A stretch of DNA of 5,952 nucleotides from positions 1-5,952 of the forward strand of contig CANGVO010000065.1 in assembly GCA_947457445.1 (NCBI GenBank), given 5' to 3'. The stretch comes from Actinomycetota bacterium. GTDB taxonomy: Bacteria > Actinomycetota > Actinomycetes > Nanopelagicales > Nanopelagicaceae. Made by a program: the position numbers and the translations under genes. Positions 1 through 4,721 of the stretch are shown here, piece by piece. Position 1 is the first letter of the stretch, and each line of letters starts with the position of its first letter. The notes under the pieces are model-generated. The model was not told the origin of the DNA and made no database searches. It saw only the letters and a program-made list of their open reading frames with translations.

Positions 1-504
1 AAACATCTGCATTCACATATGTCGGCAGTGCTTCCCCAAAGTCGGGATTTGGGTCTCGGTGCGTTAATGAAGCACCATCAGTTTGCATGGGCACGTGAAA
101 GAGATATTCCATTTATAACTTGGACCTTTGATCCCCTTGTGCAAAAGAACGCCGCGTTTAATATTTCAAAACTCGGAGTTGAAGTCGTCGCTTATTACCC
201 AGATTTTTATGGCTCAATGAACGATTTGGTAAACGCTGGTGATGCATCTGATCGCGTTATGGCAAAGTGGAACGTTTCGGCAACTATGCCGCCAGCACCA
301 CGCGTCTTTTCTGAACTGCCGCCTCATGCAATAAGTATTCCTATTCCCGAAGATATCGTCGAAATGAGGGCGAAAAGTGCAGACGAGGCGAAGAACGAGC
401 GCTTACGTGTAAGGACTCAATTTCTAGATGCGCTTGAGAATGGATACAAAGTTGTCAGCTTTTCAAAAACAGATGGATATATTTTTGCTAAGGAGACAAC
501 GTGA
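1..504 (+). CDS. GNAT-fold N-acyltransferase, COG3375 type (5' partial)
   Basis: This is the C-terminal part of a GNAT-superfamily acyltransferase of the COG3375 type, cut by the window's left edge. The frame is open from base 1, giving 167 visible residues. The ATG at 19 is an internal Met inside the conserved LHSHM stretch, so it is not the start; from memory, full-length relatives are about 270-300 residues. The acyl-CoA-binding motif R-x-x-G-x-G is visible (RDLGLG, residues 15-20). It is followed by a family-typical WTFDPL block, an NxxxLG segment, a YYPDFYG-MND segment and an SDR-xxxxW segment. The TGA stop (502-504) overlaps the GTG start of the downstream racemase gene by 4 bp, so the two are probably co-translated. 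In Geobacillus a GNAT enzyme next to an N-succinylamino acid racemase succinylates D-amino acids; that role here is inferred from the neighbour. The acyl donor and substrate cannot be read from the sequence. Arginine codon use (3 of 9 AGA/AGG) differs from genes to the right of the tRNA. Confidence 0.85.
   Translation, partial: KHLHSHMSAVLPQSRDLGLGALMKHHQFAWARERDIPFITWTFDPLVQKNAAFNISKLGVEVVAYYPDFYGSMNDLVNAGDASDRVMAKWNVSATMPPAPRVFSELPPHAISIPIPEDIVEMRAKSADEAKNERLRVRTQFLDALENGYKVVSFSKTDGYIFAKETT
490..495 (+). promoter_or_regulatory. Shine-Dalgarno site for the racemase gene
   Basis: AAGGAG lies 5 nt before the GTG at 501, inside the last codons of the upstream GNAT gene. It supports the GTG as the true start, and the GTGA overlap suggests translational coupling. 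Confidence 0.75.
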
Positions 505-1610
505 AAATTGTTGAATATGAACTTCGAAGAATTCATCTGCCGCTTGTAAGGCCATTTAGAACTTCGTTTGGTACTCAATCCGAACGGGAAGTATTGCTAG
601 TTAAGGTTACGACTGAAGATGGCGTCATCGGCTGGGCTGAGTGTGTAGCTATGTCTGCGCCACTTTATTCACCTGAATATGTATCGGGGTGTTTAGAGAT
701 GATGCGAACTTTCTTGATACCTGCATTAAATAAGGCGACAGAAATTTCCGCTGCTGAAGTTGGGCAGATTTTAAAGCCTTTTCTAGGTGCTCAAATGGCT
801 AAAGCTGCTCTGGAAACCGCTGTACTGGATGCAGAATTAAAGATAGCTGGTATTTCCCTCGCAAATTATCTTGGTGCAAATAAAACCAAGGTTCCTTGTG
901 GAGTATCAGTCGGAATTGCGCCGTCAATTGAGGCCTTAGTTGATGAAGTCACCTCGTATGTTGAGGCTGGATATAAACGAATCAAACTTAAAATTGAGCC
1001 TGGTTGGGATATCACACCGGTCAGAAAAATACGTGAACTATTCCCAGATAAACCACTTCAAGTCGATGCAAATCAAGCGTACTCAAGAACTGACTTTAAA
1101 CATTTAAAACAGTTAGATGAATTTAACTTGCTACTCATCGAACAGCCATTAGAGGAGCACGACATCCTCGGCCATGCGCAACTGGCAGAAATTATGACAA
1201 CGCCAATTTGTTTGGATGAATCTATTATCTCCTTGCATTCTGCCCAAGATGCTCTCGAACTTAAAGCCACATCAGTAATAAACATCAAACCTGGTCGTGT
1301 TGGTGGGTACCTAGAATCGGCAAGAATTCATAATTATTGTCTAGAGAAATCGATCCCAGTTTGGTGTGGTGGAATGTTAGAGACAGGGATCGGCCGTGCG
1401 GCCAATCTTGCATTAGCCGCTCTTCCTGGATTTACTTTGCCTGGCGATACATCTGCCTCATCTAGATTCTTTAAGAAAGACATTACAACACCGTTTGAAA
1501 TGATTGATGGGCACCTAGAAGTTCCCAATGGCGTTGGTATCGGTGTTAGCCCAGATATTGAGTACATGAATTCAATTACGAAATCTGTTGAAATATTTAC
1601 TGGCAAATAG
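501..1610 (+). CDS. N-succinylamino acid racemase / o-succinylbenzoate synthase (enolase superfamily)
   Basis: This 369-residue enolase-superfamily enzyme belongs to the NSAR/OSBS (MenC type 2, 'N-acylamino acid racemase') group. The Amycolatopsis racemase is about the same length (368 residues, from memory). The N-terminal capping domain spans roughly residues 1-125 and the (beta/alpha)7-beta barrel follows. Active-site residues are all present: the KxK pair K162/K164, metal ligands D189 (VDANQAY), E214 (IEQPL) and D239 (CLDES), and the second catalytic lysine K263 in INIKPGRVGG. R266, a second-shell residue linked to racemase activity in this family, is also present. The family catalyses dehydration of SHCHC to o-succinylbenzoate (menaquinone synthesis), racemisation of N-succinylamino acids, or both. 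Coupling to a GNAT acyltransferase favours racemisation in a D-to-L amino acid route, but OSBS activity cannot be excluded because the window also holds quinone-related genes. The GTG start is supported by an AAGGAG site. Half of its 14 arginines use AGA/AGG, unlike genes to the right. Confidence 0.88.
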   Translation: MKIVEYELRRIHLPLVRPFRTSFGTQSEREVLLVKVTTEDGVIGWAECVAMSAPLYSPEYVSGCLEMMRTFLIPALNKATEISAAEVGQILKPFLGAQMAKAALETAVLDAELKIAGISLANYLGANKTKVPCGVSVGIAPSIEALVDEVTSYVEAGYKRIKLKIEPGWDITPVRKIRELFPDKPLQVDANQAYSRTDFKHLKQLDEFNLLLIEQPLEEHDILGHAQLAEIMTTPICLDESIISLHSAQDALELKATSVINIKPGRVGGYLESARIHNYCLEKSIPVWCGGMLETGIGRAANLALAALPGFTLPGDTSASSRFFKKDITTPFEMIDGHLEVPNGVGIGVSPDIEYMNSITKSVEIFTGK

Positions 1611-1620
1611 TTTTTCGAAC

Positions 1621-1705
1621 TGGTGGCGGGTGAAGGATTTGAACCTTCGAAGGCAGAGCCGGGGGATTTACAGTCCCCTCCCATTGGCCGCTCGGGCAAC
1701 CCGCC
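1621..1705 (-). tRNA. tRNA-Tyr (anticodon GUA), CCA encoded
   Basis: An 85-nt type II tRNA folds cleanly on the minus strand. The 7-bp acceptor pairs GGCGGGT (1705-1699) with ACCCGCC (1631-1625). The discriminator is A (1624) and CCA is encoded at 1623-1621. The D arm is closed by CCC/GGG. The anticodon stem GGGGA/TCCCC carries a 7-nt loop with anticodon GTA at 1671-1669. A 13-nt variable arm contains a GGC/GCC stem, as expected for bacterial tRNA-Tyr, and the T arm GAAGG/CCTTC has the loop TTCAAAT. It decodes UAU and UAC. Its 3' end faces the racemase gene, whose stop codon ends only 10 bp away on the opposite strand. Confidence 0.97.
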
Positions 1706-1732
1706 AGGGTCAATCTTTTACGGCGGGCGCAA

Positions 1733-1763
1733 GATTACCTCAAATTATTATTGAGGGGTAATC
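1733..1763 (-). terminator. Hairpin after copC stop (possible terminator without U-tract)
   Basis: An imperfect inverted repeat starts 2 bp beyond the copC stop codon. On the plus strand GATTACC (1733-1739) pairs with GGTAATC (1757-1763) and TCAA (1740-1743) with TTGA (1751-1754). There is a 2-nt GG bulge and a 7-nt AT-only loop. Its place between copC and the tRNA suits a transcript-end or processing hairpin. No T-run follows it on the minus strand, so a classic intrinsic terminator is not supported. A TAATCT that could be a -10 box for the tRNA overlaps its distal arm (1737-1732). Confidence 0.4.
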
Positions 1764-1765
1764 GG

Positions 1766-2287
1766 CTATTTAGACTGCCTTTTCCAGATAAATACGAGGA
1801 CTAGCAAGCCACCAATTATCGCTGTGGCGCTAAGGATCAAATAAATAGAAATTTTATTTTCCGATTTAATCGGTTCTGAACTAATTGGACCTACTTCAGT
1901 TTCCGAAGTTGTTACAGCCATTGCTTCAACAGTAAAAGCAAAATCACCATTAATCACATGCCCATCGGCGGCAACTGCTCGGTATTCAACGCTGAAAATT
2001 CCAGTTTTATCACTGGGGGTTAATTCTTTAGAAAGTGTTGCACCTGAAACGCTAATTTCGCCGACACTCACTTCTTCACCGGCGGGGTCTAAGACTGAAA
2101 TGGAATTGGAATTTCCAATCACAACCAAATCTTCAGCAAAGGTGATACTGATAGTTGCGGGAAGTGAGGAAATCACAGAATCTTTTTGAGGTGTAGAGCT
2201 AACAAGTACCGTATGCGCTGATGCTGGCGAATTAGCAAAGGCGAGGAAGATTGCTCCTAATATCACGGTTATCTGCCTAAGGCGCAT
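1766..2287 (-). CDS. Membrane-anchored CopC-domain copper-binding protein
   Basis: This 173-residue exported protein carries one CopC (YobA-like) domain. A signal peptide spans residues 1-24: a basic MRLR start, a hydrophobic core, and an ASA cleavage motif just before H25. Cleavage there would place His first in the mature protein, which is the N-terminal Cu(II) ligand known from CopC proteins. The other expected ligands, D108 and H110, lie in the conserved ADGH-x4-DFAFTV segment. A Ser/Thr/Glu-rich linker (about 122-146) leads to one transmembrane helix (about 147-168) and a short basic tail, so the domain should sit outside the membrane. No Met-rich Cu(I) loop is visible. The family handles periplasmic or extracellular copper, often with the CopD importer; no copD is adjacent here, so the partner is unknown. 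The ATG start is set by the signal peptide, and its Shine-Dalgarno is weak. Two of its 4 arginine codons are AGG, too few to interpret. Confidence 0.85.
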   Translation of the reverse strand: MRLRQITVILGAIFLAFANSPASAHTVLVSSTPQKDSVISSLPATISITFAEDLVVIGNSNSISVLDPAGEEVSVGEISVSGATLSKELTPSDKTGIFSVEYRAVAADGHVINGDFAFTVEAMAVTTSETEVGPISSEPIKSENKISIYLILSATAIIGGLLVLVFIWKRQSK

Positions 2288-2289
2288 AC

Positions 2290-2319
2290 TTGAATTCTAC
2301 TTCTTATAAACTTTATAAA
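2290..2319 (+). promoter_or_regulatory. Candidate promoter for yajQ-rarD
   Basis: TTGAAT (2290-2295) and TATAAA (2314-2319), 18 bp apart, resemble a primary-sigma -35/-10 pair reading toward yajQ. Transcription would start near 2326 and leave a leader of about 60 nt. The assignment rests on consensus likeness only, and the region is AT-rich enough for chance matches. Confidence 0.4.
2304..2318. repeat. Perfect 7-bp inverted repeat between divergent genes
   Basis: TTATAAA (2304-2310) and TTTATAA (2312-2318) are perfect inverted arms around a single C. The repeat lies 17 bp upstream of the copC start, in the 97-bp divergent gap with yajQ. It overlaps the candidate forward -10 box and supplies TATAAA/TATAAG candidates on the minus strand. 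It could be back-to-back -10 elements or an operator. Confidence 0.5.
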
Positions 2320-2371
2320 TTCTGTTTGGCGCGATAACCTTGCGTCATTCAAAGTGATCTTCACCGCTTTT

Positions 2372-2377
2372 AGGAGG
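2372..2377 (+). promoter_or_regulatory. Strong Shine-Dalgarno site for yajQ
   Basis: AGGAGG is a full anti-16S match, 7 nt before the ATG at 2385. It is the strongest ribosome binding site in the window. The downstream rarD start has none of its own, so this site may drive translation of both genes. Confidence 0.85.
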
Positions 2378-2384
2378 GCCAAGA

Positions 2385-2873
2385 ATGGCTGATAGCAGTT
2401 TCGACGTTGTTTCCAAGATTGATCGTATGGAGCTCGATAACGCAATTAATCAAGCGATCCGTGAAATTGATACACGATTCGATTTTAAAAATACAGGTGC
2501 CAAGATTGAAATGGCCGGCGAGAAAATAAACATTGAAGCCGATACTGAAGAGCGCGCTAAGGCAACTTTGGAAGTTATCAAGGACAAGATGATCAAGCGC
2601 GGAGTTTCACTTAAGCATATCGATCCAGCCGAACCACAACTTTCTGGCAAAATTTATAAGATATCTTGCCCACTTAAAGAAGGCATCTCGACAGAAAATG
2701 CTAAGAAGATCGCCAAGTTCTTGCGCGATGAAGGCCCAAAATCAGTTAAATCTCAGATCCAAGGTGATGAACTTCGCGTTACAAGCAAGAGCCGTGATGA
2801 TCTCCAAACCACCATGGCGATGATTAAAGAAGGCAAGTGGGACTTCGCGGTTCAATTTGTTAACTTCCGTTAA
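2385..2873 (+). CDS. yajQ: YajQ-family nucleotide-binding protein
   Basis: This 162-residue protein matches the YajQ (UPF0234) family in length and sequence (E. coli YajQ is about 163 residues). Hallmarks are the N-terminal SFDVVSKIDRMELDNA (5-20), TRFDFK (30-35), the hinge KHIDPAEPQ (77-85), GISTENAKKIAK (100-111) and the C-terminal VQFVNFR (156-162). YajQ proteins fold as two ferredoxin-like domains and are cytoplasmic. A Xanthomonas member binds cyclic di-GMP and acts with a transcription factor; whether this one binds a dinucleotide cannot be read from the sequence. It starts at an ATG behind a strong AGGAGG site. Its TAA stop abuts the TTG start of rarD in the same frame, so the two form a likely operon. 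All 9 arginines use CGN codons. Confidence 0.93.
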   Translation: MADSSFDVVSKIDRMELDNAINQAIREIDTRFDFKNTGAKIEMAGEKINIEADTEERAKATLEVIKDKMIKRGVSLKHIDPAEPQLSGKIYKISCPLKEGISTENAKKIAKFLRDEGPKSVKSQIQGDELRVTSKSRDDLQTTMAMIKEGKWDFAVQFVNFR

Positions 2874-3764
2874 TTGAAAAAACAGAAGCTCGGCCTGATC
2901 TACGGGGTTAGCGCATACGTTTTATGGGGAATGTTTCCGCTTTACTGGCCATTGCTACAACCCGCAAACCCACTTGAAATCGTTTCGCACCGCGCCGTTT
3001 GGACCTTGGTTTTCTGTTTAATTGTTTTGGCTGTAACCCACGCTCTTAAGTCCACGCTAGCGACATTTCGTCGCCCTAAAGTTGCGATCAAACTCTTTCT
3101 GGCATCAGTTCTTATCTCGATCAACTGGTTGATTTACATCTGGGCTACCAATAATGGTCATGTCGTTGAGGCATCGCTTGGGTACTACATAAATCCATTG
3201 ATTATCATCGCCTTTGGAGTGCTGTTACTAAAAGAGAAGATGCGCAAACTTCAATGGGTAGCAGTTTCGATTGCAACTGTTGGGGTGATAATCCTTACCG
3301 TTGATTATGGACGCTTGCCTTGGGTAGCACTTGGTCTTGCGCTTTCATGGGGAACTTACGGCTTAGTTAAGAAACAACTTGGTCTTGGCGCACTTGAAGG
3401 GCTGGCGATTGAAACACTTATCGCATTTATTCCTTATTGCGGTTACTTACTATTTATTGGCAGCAAAGGTGAAGGGCAATTTGGCCATGAAATTGGGTTA
3501 ACTACGCTGCTAATTAGCGCTGGTGCGGTAACCGCAATTCCACTTTTGTTATTTAACGGATCGACGACTCGACTTCCGTATTCAACTATCGGTCTCTTGC
3601 AATACATAACCCCAACGATTCAATTTTCAATTGGCGTATGGGTAAATCACGAAGATATGCCAACAGCGCGTTGGGTTGGATTTATATTTATTTGGCTTGC
3701 GCTAATGACTTTAGCAACGGATCTTCTGAAATCAGGCAGATCGGTCGATAACAGCATCGCATAA
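2874..3764 (+). CDS. rarD: RarD-type EamA-family transporter
   Basis: This 296-residue inner-membrane protein of the drug/metabolite transporter superfamily has about ten predicted transmembrane helices (first about 6-24, last about 265-285). It aligns by eye with E. coli RarD at nearly the same length. Shared landmarks are WGMFPLY (18-24), E35-x3-HR (39-40), NW (84-85), EASLGYYINP (99-108), GLALSWGTYGLVKK (153-167) and LLQYITPT (241-248). The transported compound is unknown; the common 'chloramphenicol-sensitive protein' label does not establish it. TTG at 2874 is the only sensible start: the preceding codon is the yajQ stop in the same frame, and the first ATG (residue 20) would remove most of helix 1. 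No Shine-Dalgarno precedes it, so re-initiation after yajQ is likely. The last 33 bases overlap the 3' end of the convergent polyprenyl synthase gene. Its single AGA arginine codon, out of 8, lies inside that overlap. Confidence 0.92.
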   Translation: MKKQKLGLIYGVSAYVLWGMFPLYWPLLQPANPLEIVSHRAVWTLVFCLIVLAVTHALKSTLATFRRPKVAIKLFLASVLISINWLIYIWATNNGHVVEASLGYYINPLIIIAFGVLLLKEKMRKLQWVAVSIATVGVIILTVDYGRLPWVALGLALSWGTYGLVKKQLGLGALEGLAIETLIAFIPYCGYLLFIGSKGEGQFGHEIGLTTLLISAGAVTAIPLLLFNGSTTRLPYSTIGLLQYITPTIQFSIGVWVNHEDMPTARWVGFIFIWLALMTLATDLLKSGRSVDNSIA

Positions 3765-4721
3765 CGAAAAGAGCGCACCTGTTGCCGGTCCTACAGGAAG
3801 TGGACCAAGAGCAGTACGAGCATCTTTTGCAATCTGTCCAAGCTGTTGGCGAGCAAGATTTAGGGCCTCGTGTGAGCGAAGAGCGCGTAGTACTTGTTGA
3901 ACTTCTGTTTCATCATGGATGGGCCCGCTGAGTAATCGTTGTAAATCGGCATCTTCTGGCTTGCCTGATGCCATCACATTTAGTGTTACTAGAGTTGGTA
4001 CGCCTTCACGCAGATCAGTGCCTGGCGTCTTTCCGGATTGATTTGATTCACTTGCAATATCAATTACATCATCGGCTAGCTGAAAGGCGATTCCGATTTG
4101 TTCGCCAAACTTTGTAAGTGTTTCCGTTATTTCGCGTGGGGCACCTGAAAGAAGTGCACCAAAACGTGCACTTGTCGCGATTAGAGAACCGGTCTTATCC
4201 CCCACAACACGCAGATAATGCGCCAACGGATCTTCACCATTTTGTGGACCTTGCGTCTCCATAATTTGACCAATTACTAGACGTTCGAATGTGCGCGCTT
4301 GTAAGCGAACTGCTTCAGGTCCAAGATCTGCCAGTAAATCAGATGCTTTAGAAAACAAGTAATCACCGGTCAAAATAGCGATGGTATTTCCCCAACGATT
4401 GTTTGCACTTTCAACGCCGCGACGCATTGGCGCTTCATCCATAACGTCATCGTGATAAAGAGTTGCTAAGTGTGTTAATTCGCAAACTACTGCCGCCGGG
4501 ATAACTCCCTTGCTGGTGCTGTCGCCAAAGTGTGATGAAATAAGTGTGAGCAATGGACGTAAACGCTTTCCGCCAGCTGCCACTAGGTGGCGAGAAGTCT
4601 CTTCAACTAGCGGGTAATCACCCTTTATGTGTTCGCGAAGAAGCTCTTCGACACCTTGCATACCAACTGCTAAATCCGCCTCTAAAGAGGGATCTAGATC
4701 AGGGATGCCGAATGATGCCAT
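3732..4721 (-). CDS. Long-chain all-trans polyprenyl diphosphate synthase
   Basis: This 329-residue enzyme adds isopentenyl diphosphate units to an allylic diphosphate to build a long all-trans prenyl chain. All class hallmarks are present: GGKRLRP (50-56), the first aspartate-rich motif DDVMD (91-95) followed by RR (100-101), GDYLFSKA (119-126), GQIMETQG (151-158), KTGSLIATSARFGA (176-189), the second motif DDVID (217-221), and GKTPGTDLREGVPTL (230-244) with K231 and D236. The residues 5 and 4 positions before the first motif are small (A86, T87). In this family that favours long products over farnesyl or geranylgeranyl diphosphate, so a menaquinone side chain is the likely use. Exact chain length cannot be read. 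Its ATG shares one base with the nuoN stop (TAATG) and lacks a clear Shine-Dalgarno, so translation is probably coupled to nuoN. Its TGA lies inside the end of rarD. All 20 arginines use CGN codons. Confidence 0.93.
   Translation of the reverse strand: MASFGIPDLDPSLEADLAVGMQGVEELLREHIKGDYPLVEETSRHLVAAGGKRLRPLLTLISSHFGDSTSKGVIPAAVVCELTHLATLYHDDVMDEAPMRRGVESANNRWGNTIAILTGDYLFSKASDLLADLGPEAVRLQARTFERLVIGQIMETQGPQNGEDPLAHYLRVVGDKTGSLIATSARFGALLSGAPREITETLTKFGEQIGIAFQLADDVIDIASESNQSGKTPGTDLREGVPTLVTLNVMASGKPEDADLQRLLSGPIHDETEVQQVLRALRSHEALNLARQQLGQIAKDARTALGPLPVGPATGALFSLCDAVIDRSA

Noticed and set aside
19..504. ATG at 19 as the start of the acyltransferase
   Set aside because: The frame is open to base 1, and this Met lies in the middle of a conserved LHSHM segment just before the acyl-CoA motif; the gene begins before the window.
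1073..1288. Open frame of 71 codons on the minus strand inside the racemase gene
   Set aside because: It is antisense to the catalytic barrel region, whose plus-strand residues are clearly conserved, and has no recognisable product.
1334..1699. Open frame of 121 codons on the minus strand
   Set aside because: It runs through the tRNA-Tyr and antisense to the conserved 3' half of the racemase gene; its protein resembles no family and its first residues are tRNA sequence.
3778..3806. Short inverted repeats (CCTGT/ACAGG and GGTCC/GGACC) near the rarD stop as a terminator
   Set aside because: Stems are only 5 bp with loops of 10 nt, there is no T-run, and they encode conserved synthase residues.
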